NCBI RefSeq assembly: GCF_001423585.1
Contig: NZ_LMOP01000012.1
Location: forward strand, 124,001-188,000
DNA from: Xanthomonas sp. Leaf148
Lineage (GTDB): Bacteria > Pseudomonadota > Gammaproteobacteria > Xanthomonadales > Xanthomonadaceae
Reading direction: 5' to 3'
Length of the DNA stretch: 64,000 nucleotides
The notes beneath the pieces were generated by a model. The model saw only the letters and a program-made list of their open reading frames with translations, ran no database searches and was not told where the DNA came from. Below are positions 37,293-45,928 of the stretch, piece by piece. Positions within the stretch are counted from its first letter, which is position 1. Every line of letters starts with the position of its first letter. The position numbers and the translations under genes are program-made.

Positions 37293-38189
37293 TCAGCGCT
37301 TCCCAGCGTCCGCATCACCCACCGGCGCCCGGCTTTCCACACCCACCGAGGTGCGGACGTCGAACAGTTCCGGGAAGAACGTCAGCGCCAGCGCCTGCTG
37401 CAAAAATCCCACGCCGCTGGAGCCGCCAGTGCCGCGCTTGAAGCCGATCACCCGCATCACCGTGCGCATGTGGCGGAAGCGCCAGAGCTGGAACTGGGTT
37501 TCCACATCCACCAGGTCCTCGCACAGCGCATATTCGCGCCAGTAGCGGTCGGTGTTTTCGTAGATGCGCTCGAACACCGGGCGCAGGGCGTCGTCCGCCA
37601 CATGCGCGGCGGTCCAGTCGCGGGTTTGGTACTGCTGCGGAATCGCATGGCCGAAGCGGGCCAGATAACGCAGGAATTCTTCGTACAGACTGGGCGCTTC
37701 GAGCACTTCGCGCAGGCGCTCCTGGCCCTGCCGGTCGTACGCGAACACCTGCAGCATCTGCGGGTTTTTGTTGCCCAGCAGAAACTCGATATAGCGGTAT
37801 TGCAGCGACTGGAACCCTGACGAGGGGCCGAGCACATCGCGAAATCCCATGTATTCGCTGGGCGTCAGCGTCTCCAGCACCGACCATTGCTCGGTGAGCT
37901 GGCGCAGCACCTGCTTGCTGCGCGCCAGCACCTTGCGGCACTGCCAGACCTCGTCGCGCTGCAGATGCACGATGGCCGCGCGCAACTCGTGCGCCAGCAG
38001 CTTCAACCAGAGCTCGGAGGTCTGGTGCTGGATGATGAACAGCATCTCGTCGTGGTGCGCCGGCTCGGATAGCGGCTGCTGCGCGGACAACAGCTGATCC
38101 AGCCGCAGATAGCCGCCGTAGGTCAGCCGCCCCTCCAGATCGGTGTGGATGCCGGGTTCCAGGTCACGCAGGTTCTTGTCGACGGGCAT
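37293..38189 (-). CDS. kynA: Tryptophan 2,3-dioxygenase
   Basis: KynA is the heme enzyme that opens the indole ring of L-tryptophan to N-formylkynurenine, first step of the kynurenine pathway. The 298-residue length fits bacterial members. Motifs are [53 protein letters not shown] (heme-ligand histidine), and [11 protein letters not shown] for substrate binding. It reads away from the tandem array. No other kynurenine-pathway gene is in the window. Confidence 0.96.
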   Translation of the reverse strand: MPVDKNLRDLEPGIHTDLEGRLTYGGYLRLDQLLSAQQPLSEPAHHDEMLFIIQHQTSELWLKLLAHELRAAIVHLQRDEVWQCRKVLARSKQVLRQLTEQWSVLETLTPSEYMGFRDVLGPSSGFQSLQYRYIEFLLGNKNPQMLQVFAYDRQGQERLREVLEAPSLYEEFLRYLARFGHAIPQQYQTRDWTAAHVADDALRPVFERIYENTDRYWREYALCEDLVDVETQFQLWRFRHMRTVMRVIGFKRGTGGSSGVGFLQQALALTFFPELFDVRTSVGVESRAPVGDADAGKR

Positions 38190-38230
38190 GGCAGTGCTGA
38201 TGGATCGGGCCGGTCAGGGTAGCTCAGCGG

Positions 38231-38286
38231 TGGGGAGTGGGGAGTGGGGAGTGGGAATCGGGAATCGGGAATCGGGAATCGGGTCA
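38231..38286. repeat. Heptanucleotide repeats (GGGGAGT)n and (GGGAATC)n
   Basis: About three copies of GGGGAGT run into about four of GGGAATC, between kynA and the 125-bp array. A related tract lies at 9005-9064. Confidence 0.88.
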
Positions 38287-38309
38287 GGGTCAGCGGTTGG
38301 CTTTGCTGT

Positions 38310-39190
38310 TGCGGGTTGAGAGTGGAATGCGCGTCGCCGCCGAGGTGGAACCGGACAACCGCGCGTGCTGTCGAGGTCGAAGGCGATTCGAAGCGTCGGG
38401 CCAGTGAGGCCGCGTCCCTGGCGACCGGGATGGATGAAAGTTGATAGTGGAATGCGCGTCGCCGCCGAGGTGGAACCGGAAAGCCGCGCGTGCAGTCGAG
38501 GTCGACGGCGATTCGAGGCGTCGGGCCATCGAGGCCGCGTCCCTGCTGACCGGGATGGATGAAAGTTGATAGTGGAATGCACGTCGCCGCCGAGGTGGAA
38601 CCGGAAAACCGCGCGTGCAGTCGAGGTCGACGGTGACTCGAGGCGTCGGGCCAGCGAGGCCGTGTCCCTGGCGACCGGGATGGATGAAAGTTGATCGTGG
38701 AATGCGCGTCGCCGCCGAGGTGGAACCGGACAACCGCGCGTGCTGTCGAGGTCGAAGGCGATTCGAAGCCTCGGGCCAGAGAGGCCGCGTCCCTGGCGAC
38801 CGGGATGGATGAAAGTTGATCGTGGAATGCGCGTCGCCGCCGAGGTGGAACTGAAAATCCGCGCGTGCAGTCGAGGTCGACGGTGATTCGAGGCGTCGGG
38901 CCAGTGAGCCCGCGTCCCTGCAGACCGGGATGGATGAAAGTTGATAGTTGAATGCACGTCGCCGCCGAGGTGGAACCGGAAAGCCGCGCGTGCTGTCGAG
39001 GTCGACGGCGATTCGAGGCATCGGGCCAGTGAGGCCGCGTCCCTGCTGACCGGGATGGATGAAAGTTGATAGTGGAATGCGCGTCGCCGCCGAGGTGGAA
39101 CCGGAAAACCGCGCGTGCAGTCGAGTTCGACGGTGATTCGAGGCGTCGGGCCAGTGAGGCCGCGTCCCTGGCGACAGGGGTAGATGAAAC
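38310..39190. repeat. Seven-copy 125-bp tandem repeat array
   Basis: The motif GTGGAATGCGCGTCGCCGCC (or a close variant) starts at 38322, 38447, 38572, 38697, 38822, 38947 and 39072, an almost exact 125-base period. Each unit ends with CGGGATGGATGAAAGTTGAT. Units differ at a few positions: units 1 and 4 share one variant block (CCGGACAACC and GAAGGCGATTCGAAGC), units 3, 5 and 7 share another (GGTGA). The high GC leaves long frames open on both strands, but the period is not a multiple of three and no protein family is seen. Confidence 0.95.
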
Positions 39191-39626
39191 GGGCGTCCGT
39201 TGCTTGCAAGCATCTCGGTGCGACTCGGCGCAGATGGCTGCGGCCTTTTGTTGCGCCCGGTTCGGGGATGGGCGGGCACAGTCCGAGTTGCCTGGTTGCC
39301 TGGTTGCCTGGTTGCTTGGTTGCTTGGTCGCCAGGCTGCTTGCAGCGCTGGAGAACCGTGCACGGGCCAGCCGGTGCCTGCACCGGATGCCGCGCGACCC
39401 GGCGACACATCAAACGCCACACGTCCAGGCGTGTTCGACGCCGGCACTTATTTCGCTTCTGAACCACCCGGCCAGCCGCCAGTGCAGTCTCAGCCAGTGC
39501 ACCGCTGTCACAGTATCGTCAACCAAGGTCTGCAAATTCATGCAGAATCGAACGGCGCTGCCGGCCAGGGACGTGGCCGGACCAGGGGAGCGTTTCACGT
39601 CTCAAGGATCAGGGGACTCTCATCTC
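39191..39626. other. Leader region of the secreted nuclease gene
   Basis: It includes a short degenerate run of CTGGTTGC/TTGGTTGC (about 39292-39340). I see no gene; the open frame continuing upstream from the nuclease runs into the tandem array and is not a real N-terminus. Confidence 0.5.
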
Positions 39627-42600
39627 ATGCATGTGTTGCAGCGTCGTGCAGCCGTATTTCTCTGTGCGCTGGCAGTTGCCGGCCACGCCCATGCCCAGGT
39701 CGTCATCAGCCAGGTCTATGGCGGTGGCGGCAATAGCGGCGCCACCCTCCGCAGCGATTTCATCGAGCTGCACAACATCGGCAGTACCACGGTCAGCCTC
39801 GACGGCTGGTCGGTGCAGTACGCCTCGGCCGCCGGCAGCAGCTGGCAGGCCACCCCGTTGGCAGGCAGCGTGCCGGCCGGCGGGTATTACCTGGTCAAGC
39901 AGGCCGATGGCAGCGGCGGCAGCGTAGCGCTGCCGCCGCCCGATGCCACCGGCACCCTGGCCCTGAGCGGTACCGCCGGCAAGGTAGCGCTGAGCACCAC
40001 CGCGTCGGCACTGAGCGGCGCCTGCCCCACCGGCAACGCCGATCTGGTCGGCTATGGCAGCAATGCCAGCTGCGCCGAAGGCAATGCGCCCACGCCGGCC
40101 CCCAGCAACACGCTGGCGGTGCTGCGCGGTGGCGATGGCTGCACCGATACCGACAACAACGCGGCCGATTTCGCTACCAGCGCGCCCACGCCGCGCAATA
40201 GCGCCAGCGCTGCGCGCCTGTGCAGCGGCGGCGGCCAGCCGATCGCCACGCTGGCCGATGTCAGCCAGGCCGAAGGCAATAGCGGCAGCCGCAGCGTCGT
40301 ATTCACGCTGAGCCTAAGCCAGCCGGCCGGTGCGGGCGGGGTGAGCTTCACCGCCGCCACGCGCGATGGCACCGCCACCGCCGGCAGCGACTACATCGCC
40401 CTGCCCGCGACCACCGTGCGCATTGCCGCAGGCGACCGCACGGCTACCATTTCGGTGGATGTGCTCGGCGACACCCTCTCTGAGCCGGACGAGCGCTTCA
40501 GCCTGCAGATCAGCGGCCTGACTGGCGCGTTGCCGGCCACGCTCAGTGCCACTGGCACCATCGTCAACGACGACTTCAATCTGTTGCCGATCCACAGTAT
40601 CCAGGGCAAGAGCACACGCTCGCCGCTGGACGGCCAGGTGGTGGCCACCTCCGGCATCGTGACCGCACGCCGCAGCGCCGGTTTCTTCCTGCAGGCACCG
40701 GATACCGAGGGCGACGCCGACCCGGCCACCTCCGAAGGCGTCTACGTCTATACCGGCAGTGCCCCGCCGGAAGCGGCCGCCATCGGCAACCGGGTGCGCG
40801 TGCAGGGCACGGTGATCGAATACGTGCCCACCGCCGACCCGACCCAGCCGCCACTGACCGAAATCGGCGGCAGCGTCACCGTGCTGGCCGATTCCACCGG
40901 CAACCCGCTGCCGTCGCCGGTGCTGTTGCGTGCGGACTTCCCCAACCCCAACGGCGCCTTCGATCAGCTCGAAGCGCTGGAAGGCATGCGCGTGACCGCG
41001 CCCAGCCTCACCGTCAATGCGCCCACCGGCGGCAGCGTCAACGAGACCAACGCCACGGCCACCAGCAATGGCGTGTTCCATGCGGTGGTCACCGGCGTGC
41101 CGCGCGCCTTCCGCGAACCCGGCGTGCAAATGCCCGACCCGCTGCCGGCCGCCGCGCCTGTCGGCGTGCCGCGCTGGAACACCAATCCGGAAGTGATCGC
41201 CGTCGGCAGTGCCGGCGTCGGCGCCGAGCGGCTGGATCTGGCCGCTGGCTGCCAGGTGCTCAATGTGGTCGGCCCTCTGGATTACAGCTTCCGCCGCTAC
41301 ACGCTGTACCCCGAGCGCACCCCGCAGGTGAGCTGCAACGATGCGGATAAACCGCGTCCGGCACCGATGCCGCAGGCCGACGATGTGTCCGTGGCCACCT
41401 ACAACATGGAACGTTTCTTCGACGACCAGAACGACCCGGCCATCGGCGAACCGGTGCTCACCCCGGCCGCGTTCCAGGCGCGCCTCAACAAGGCTTCGCT
41501 GGCGATCCGCCGTTATCTGCATCTGCCCGACATCCTGGGTACGGTGGAAGTGGAAAACCTCAGCGTGTTGCAGGCATTGGCGGCACGCATCAATGCCGAT
41601 ACGGCAGGCTCCGGCCAACCGAATCCGCAATACGTGGCCTACCTGCAGGAAGGCAACGACGTCGGCGGCATCGACGTCGGCTTCCTGGTCAAGACCGCCG
41701 ACGTTGCCGCCGGCGTGCCACGCGTGGAAGTGCTTTCCATCGCGCAGGAAGGCAAAACCACCACCTGGACGGAGCCGGCCGGCGCTGTCAGCCTGCTCAA
41801 CGACCGCCCGCCGCTGGTGCTCACGGCCAACGTGCATCAGGCCGACGGCCGCGTGCTGCCGCTGTCCGCCATCGTGGTGCATCAGCGCTCGCTCAATGGC
41901 GCCGAGACCGACGACGCAGCCGGCACCCGCATCCGCGCCAAGCGCCAGGCCCAGGCCGACTATCTGGCGCGCCTGCTGCAGACGCGTCAGCAACTCAATC
42001 CGGCGGAAAACGTGCTGGTGATGGGCGACTTCAACGCCTTCGAGTTCAACGACGGCTATGTGGATGCGATGGGCACCGTCACCGGCAAACCGGCGCCGGA
42101 TGTGCAGACCGTGGTGGGCGGCGATGGCGTGGATCTGGTCGACCCGGACTACACCGATCTGACCTGGTTCAACACGCCCGACCAGAGCTACTCGTACGCC
42201 TTCGATGGCAACGTGCAGTCACTGGATCACATCCTGGCCAACGCGGCGCTGATGCGCGCACCCAACATCGCCTCGCTGTCGGTGGGCCATGCCCGCATCA
42301 ATGCCGATTTCCCCGGCACCGCGCGCAACGATGCCAACACGCCAACACGTCTTTCGGATCACGATCCCACCGTGGTGCTGTTGCGCATGACCAAGCAGGT
42401 GAACGCGGACTTGCGAGTGGCTGTCACCGCCGCGCGCGACCAGGTGGTCGAAGGCGAGCGCATCGACTACACCGTCGATGTCGAGAACCGTGGGCCGGAT
42501 CGTGCACCGTTCACCGCGCTGGCGTTGGTGTTCGACCTGCCGGCACGGGCGCGTCTCACTGCCCCGACAGGCTGGATCTGCCAGAACCAGACCAACGCCA

Positions 42601-43214
42601 CGCAGACCACGTTCACCTGCAATATCCCCCTGCTTGCGGCGGGATCTGCGCAGAGCTTTGCAGTGCAGCTGGATGCCAGCCCGGACCTGGCCGGACGCAC
42701 CCTCACCCTGGCCGCCTCGGTGGCCTCGCAATCGCCCGACCCGCAGCCGGACAACAACACCGACACCGCGGCCGTCGTGGTGCAGGCACGGCCGAAGCCG
42801 CGTAGCGACCTTGCGGTGCGCTTCGATGGCCCGGCCAGTCTGCCGACCACCGCGTTCAACGCCAGCTACCGCGTGCTGCTGGACAACGTCGGTGCCGCGC
42901 CGGCGCAGCGTCCCGGTCTGGTGATCGAAGGCAATACGGTGTCTGCGTTGTCGCAGCTGGTCCCGCCGCAAGGCTGGCGCTGCGACAAGCAGGTGCAATC
43001 GCTGCGCAGTGCCCGCTTCGTGTGCAGCAGTGCGGCAGTGGTGCTGCCGGGCGCGCAGCTGGCCTTCCAGCTGACCGTGGCGGCCAAGCCGATCCCGGCC
43101 GACGGCGCCGTGCGGGTGCAGGCAAGTGCCACGTCGGCATCGCCGGATGCCAACCCGGCCAACGATTCGGCGCTGATCGTCACCCCGATCGGAGGAGGCG
43201 CCGGCCGCCGCTGA
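39627..43214 (+). CDS. ExeM/NucH-family extracellular endonuclease with lamin-tail, Calx-beta and DUF11-like domains
   Basis: The 1195-residue secreted nuclease has a signal peptide ending AHAQ (about 23 residues) and a lamin-tail domain at about 24-170 (VVISQVYGGGGNSGATLRSD). A Calx-beta domain follows at about 205-315 (AEGNSGSRSVVFTLSLS), then an OB-fold region at about 325-430. An endonuclease/exonuclease/phosphatase domain spans about 595-925 (VATYNMERFFDD, VMGDFNAFEFND, LSDHDPTVV). Two C-terminal DUF11-like beta domains contain VTAARDQVVEGERIDYTVDV. There is no LPXTG or rhombosortase tail. It likely degrades extracellular DNA after type II export. The ATG at 39627 is set by the signal peptide. 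Confidence 0.92.
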   Translation: MHVLQRRAAVFLCALAVAGHAHAQVVISQVYGGGGNSGATLRSDFIELHNIGSTTVSLDGWSVQYASAAGSSWQATPLAGSVPAGGYYLVKQADGSGGSVALPPPDATGTLALSGTAGKVALSTTASALSGACPTGNADLVGYGSNASCAEGNAPTPAPSNTLAVLRGGDGCTDTDNNAADFATSAPTPRNSASAARLCSGGGQPIATLADVSQAEGNSGSRSVVFTLSLSQPAGAGGVSFTAATRDGTATAGSDYIALPATTVRIAAGDRTATISVDVLGDTLSEPDERFSLQISGLTGALPATLSATGTIVNDDFNLLPIHSIQGKSTRSPLDGQVVATSGIVTARRSAGFFLQAPDTEGDADPATSEGVYVYTGSAPPEAAAIGNRVRVQGTVIEYVPTADPTQPPLTEIGGSVTVLADSTGNPLPSPVLLRADFPNPNGAFDQLEALEGMRVTAPSLTVNAPTGGSVNETNATATSNGVFHAVVTGVPRAFREPGVQMPDPLPAAAPVGVPRWNTNPEVIAVGSAGVGAERLDLAAGCQVLNVVGPLDYSFRRYTLYPERTPQVSCNDADKPRPAPMPQADDVSVATYNMERFFDDQNDPAIGEPVLTPAAFQARLNKASLAIRRYLHLPDILGTVEVENLSVLQALAARINADTAGSGQPNPQYVAYLQEGNDVGGIDVGFLVKTADVAAGVPRVEVLSIAQEGKTTTWTEPAGAVSLLNDRPPLVLTANVHQADGRVLPLSAIVVHQRSLNGAETDDAAGTRIRAKRQAQADYLARLLQTRQQLNPAENVLVMGDFNAFEFNDGYVDAMGTVTGKPAPDVQTVVGGDGVDLVDPDYTDLTWFNTPDQSYSYAFDGNVQSLDHILANAALMRAPNIASLSVGHARINADFPGTARNDANTPTRLSDHDPTVVLLRMTKQVNADLRVAVTAARDQVVEGERIDYTVDVENRGPDRAPFTALALVFDLPARARLTAPTGWICQNQTNATQTTFTCNIPLLAAGSAQSFAVQLDASPDLAGRTLTLAASVASQSPDPQPDNNTDTAAVVVQARPKPRSDLAVRFDGPASLPTTAFNASYRVLLDNVGAAPAQRPGLVIEGNTVSALSQLVPPQGWRCDKQVQSLRSARFVCSSAAVVLPGAQLAFQLTVAAKPIPADGAVRVQASATSASPDANPANDSALIVTPIGGGAGRR

Positions 43215-43249
43215 TCGCAGTGCACCACGTCGCAGTTTCTTACTGCGAC

Positions 43250-43282
43250 AAAGGGCGCGGCCTGGTCCGCGCCCTTTTTTTT
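43250..43282 (+). terminator. Terminator of the nuclease gene
   Basis: The 11-bp stem AAAGGGCGCGG pairs with its complement around loop CCTGGT and is followed by a run of T residues. It begins 36 bases after the stop. Confidence 0.92.
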
Positions 43283-43391
43283 GTGCATGCCAGCATCATT
43301 ATGTGTTGCGGTGCAGGACAGCGTTTTGCTTCGCCGTCCTTAACATGGCAACTCATATCATTTGAAACTTCTTGATGAAGGTGTCGCCGCA

Positions 43392-44480
43392 ATGAGCGTA
43401 GCCGCGCAGTTCCAGATCGACTATCTGCAATACATGGACGCGGACGGCAACTTCGTCCGCGACGACCTGCCGGCCGACGCCGCCAACCCGCAAACCCTGC
43501 TCGCCCTGTTCAAGCGCATGCTGTTCGTGCGCACCTTCGACAGCAAGTCGGTGGCCCTGCAGCGCACCGGCAAGCTCGGCACCTACGCCGCTAGCTTGGG
43601 CCACGAGGCCACGCATGTGGGCATCGGTGCATCGATGCGCAGCGGCGACGTGTTTGCGCCCAGCTACCGCGAGTACGGCACCATGTTCGAGCGCGGCGTA
43701 CGTCCGCGCGATGTGCTGCTGTACTGGGGCGGCGACGAGCGCGGCAGCGATTATCCGCGCGATGCCGATGCGGCCATCGACTTCCCGATCTGCGTGCCGA
43801 TTTCCACCCAGTGCCTGCATGCGGCCGGCTCGGCGCTGTCGTTCAAACTGCAGAACAAGCCGCAGGTGGCGGTAGCCTGCTGCGGCGATGGCGGCAGCTC
43901 CAAGACCGACTTCTATGCCGCACTCAATTCGGCCGGCGCCTACAAGCTGCCGCTGATCCTGTGCGTGATCAACAACGGCTGGGCGATCTCGGTGCCGCGT
44001 TCGGCGCAGACCGGTGCGCAGACGCTGGCGCAAAAGGGCTTGGCCGGCGGCCTGCATTGCCTGCAGGTGGACGGCAACGATCTGATCGCGGTGCTCGAAG
44101 CGATGCGTCAGGCGCGCGTGCGTGCGCTGGCCGGCGACGGCGGCACGGTGATCGAGTTCATGACCTATCGCCTCACCGACCACACCACCGCCGACGATGC
44201 GCGCCGCTATCGCGGCGAAGACGAGGTCAAACAGGCCTGGACGCGCGAACCGCTGCTGCGTCTGCGGACCTATCTCACCGCGCAAGGTCTGTGGGACCAG
44301 GCGCAGGAAGACGCGTGGAAGACCGAATGCGGCGCGCGTATCGACGAAGAGGTCAACGCCTATCTCAATACCCCGGTGCAGCCGGTGGAAGCCATGTTCG
44401 ATTACCTCTATGGCGACCCGCCGGCGCAGTTGCTGGCGCAGCGCGCCGAAGTGATGGCCCTGGAGGCGCGTCATGGATGA
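43392..44480 (+). CDS. pdhA: 2-oxoacid (pyruvate or branched-chain) dehydrogenase E1 component, alpha subunit
   Basis: This is the thiamine-diphosphate subunit of an alpha2beta2-type E1. The 362-residue protein has the TPP motif GDGGSSKTDFYAALNSAG ending in NN (VINNGWAIS), and PSYREYGTMFERG. The N-terminal part resembles branched-chain E1 alpha as much as pyruvate E1 alpha; Xanthomonas usually also has a homodimeric AceE elsewhere, so the true substrate may be branched-chain 2-oxoacids. The start at 43392 has GAAGG upstream; a TTG 10 codons earlier is possible. First gene of a four-gene operon. Confidence 0.9.
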   Translation: MSVAAQFQIDYLQYMDADGNFVRDDLPADAANPQTLLALFKRMLFVRTFDSKSVALQRTGKLGTYAASLGHEATHVGIGASMRSGDVFAPSYREYGTMFERGVRPRDVLLYWGGDERGSDYPRDADAAIDFPICVPISTQCLHAAGSALSFKLQNKPQVAVACCGDGGSSKTDFYAALNSAGAYKLPLILCVINNGWAISVPRSAQTGAQTLAQKGLAGGLHCLQVDGNDLIAVLEAMRQARVRALAGDGGTVIEFMTYRLTDHTTADDARRYRGEDEVKQAWTREPLLRLRTYLTAQGLWDQAQEDAWKTECGARIDEEVNAYLNTPVQPVEAMFDYLYGDPPAQLLAQRAEVMALEARHG

Positions 44481-45543
44481 GCTCAAGCAGGTGCATGCGG
44501 AAACCTCGCACCACGCCAGTGCCCCCTACAACGCCGCAGCCACGCGCGGAGACAGTGCCATGAGTTCGCCCATCACCTTGATCGAAGCCATCACCCAGGC
44601 GCTGGCCTGGGAGCTGGAGCACGACCCCGCAGTGCTGGTGCTGGGCGAGGACGTGGGCGTCAACGGCGGCGTGTTCCGCGCCACCGCCGGCCTGCAGCAG
44701 CGCTTCGGCAGCGAGCGCGTGCTCGATACCCCGCTGGATGAAACCACCATCGCCGGCCTCAGCGTCGGCCTGGCCGCACAAGGCATGAAGCCAGTGGCCG
44801 AAGCGCAGTTCGACGGCTTCGTGTATCCCATGGTCGATCACCTGATCTGCCACGCCGCACGCCTGCGCAACCGCACCCGTGGCCGCCTGCATTGCCCGAT
44901 GGTGCTGCGCGTGCCGTGGGGCGGCGGCATCCGTGCGCCGGAACATCACAGCGAAGCCAACGAAGCCATCTTCACCAACGTGCCCGGTTTGCGCGTGGTG
45001 CTGCCGTCCTCGCCGCAGCGCGCGTACGGCCTGTTGCTGGCCGCGATCCGCGACCCGGATCCGGTGATCTACATGGAGCCCAAGCGCATCTATCGGCAGT
45101 ACAAGGAAGTGGTCGCCAACGATGGCGAAGCCTTGCCGCTGGATGTGTGCTTCGTGCTGCGCGACGGCACCGACGTCACCCTGGTCACCTGGGGCGCGCA
45201 GGTCAAAGAAGCGCTGGAAGCGGCCGACAAACTCGCTGGCGAAGGCATCAGCGCCGAAGTCATCGACGTGGCCACGCTACGCCCGCTGGACTTCGACACC
45301 ATTGCCGAATCGGTGGCCAAGACCGGCCGCTGCGTGATCGTGCAGGAGGCGCCGCGCACCGCCGGCTTCGGTGCCGAGATCGCCGCACAGCTCGCCGAAA
45401 AATCGATGTACGACCTGCTTGCGCCGGTTGAACGCGTCACCGGTTACGACACGCATATTCCGCTGTTCCGGCTGGAAATGAAGTATCTGCCGAGCGTGGA
45501 GCGCATCGTCACGGCAGCGCGCCGTGCGGTGGCTGCCGGCTGA
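44473..45543 (+). CDS. pdhB: 2-oxoacid dehydrogenase E1 component, beta subunit
   Basis: E1 beta partners PdhA in the TPP-dependent decarboxylation. From the ATG at 44473 it has 356 residues and overlaps pdhA by 8 bases. An ATG at 44560 (MSSPITLIEAI), preceded by CGGAGA, gives 327 residues and matches the family N-terminus better, so the first 29 residues may not be made. Motifs are LGEDVGVNGGVFRAT, DTPLDETTIAGLSVGLA and the transketolase C-terminal domain from about residue 215 (DVTLVTWGAQVKEALEAA). Confidence 0.92.
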   Translation: MDELKQVHAETSHHASAPYNAAATRGDSAMSSPITLIEAITQALAWELEHDPAVLVLGEDVGVNGGVFRATAGLQQRFGSERVLDTPLDETTIAGLSVGLAAQGMKPVAEAQFDGFVYPMVDHLICHAARLRNRTRGRLHCPMVLRVPWGGGIRAPEHHSEANEAIFTNVPGLRVVLPSSPQRAYGLLLAAIRDPDPVIYMEPKRIYRQYKEVVANDGEALPLDVCFVLRDGTDVTLVTWGAQVKEALEAADKLAGEGISAEVIDVATLRPLDFDTIAESVAKTGRCVIVQEAPRTAGFGAEIAAQLAEKSMYDLLAPVERVTGYDTHIPLFRLEMKYLPSVERIVTAARRAVAAG

Positions 45544-45544
45544 C

Positions 45545-45928
45545 ATGCGCGCCCGTCTGCTCTGCGATCACCGCGCCAGAGTCGCCAATCCGATCCGCTT
45601 CCGTGCCGGCCAGCAGGTCGGCATCGGCGTACGCGATGAAGAATGGCCGGCGTTTGCCTGGGTCAACACTGGCGAAGGCCATGCCGGCTGGGCGCCGGTG
45701 GCGTGGCTGCGCCCGCTGGGCGATGGCCGGGCCGAAGCCTTGCGCGATTACGACGCACGCGAACTCGATGCCCGCCAGGGCGAGGACGTGTTGCTGCACT
45801 ACGAACACGGTGGTTGGTGGTGGTCCGAGCGTGCCGATGGCGCGCAGGGCTGGCTGCCGGCAGCCGACCTGGAACTCCTCGACGACACCACGCCGCAGCT
45901 GTCTGCGGTGCAAGAGAATCTGCCATGA
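45545..45928 (+). CDS. Small SH3-like protein inside the dehydrogenase operon
   Basis: The 127-residue protein appears to consist of two SH3-like beta repeats: residues about 10-58 (GQQVGIGVRDEEWPAFAWV to GWAPVAWLRPL) and about 65-115 (EALRDYDARELDARQGEDVL to GWLPAADLELL). The second resembles a eukaryotic-type SH3 (ALRDYDA, WWWSERADGAQGWLPAADLE). It starts one base after the pdhB stop and overlaps the E2 start by ATGA, so it is tightly co-translated. A role binding the complex's proline-rich linkers is a guess. Confidence 0.75.
   Translation: MRARLLCDHRARVANPIRFRAGQQVGIGVRDEEWPAFAWVNTGEGHAGWAPVAWLRPLGDGRAEALRDYDARELDARQGEDVLLHYEHGGWWWSERADGAQGWLPAADLELLDDTTPQLSAVQENLP

Noticed and set aside
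38310..39190. CRISPR array
   Set aside because: Repeats are 125 bp, directly adjacent, with no unique spacers and no cas genes nearby.
38214..39467. A 417-codon minus-strand reading frame and a second overlapping one across the 125-bp array
   Set aside because: The frames exist only because the GC-rich repeat lacks stops. The unit length is not a multiple of three, so the protein would not be repetitive in register, and there is no ribosome-binding site or family match.
39066..39626. 187-codon N-terminal extension of the secreted nuclease
   Set aside because: It would start inside the tandem array and bury the signal peptide at 39627.
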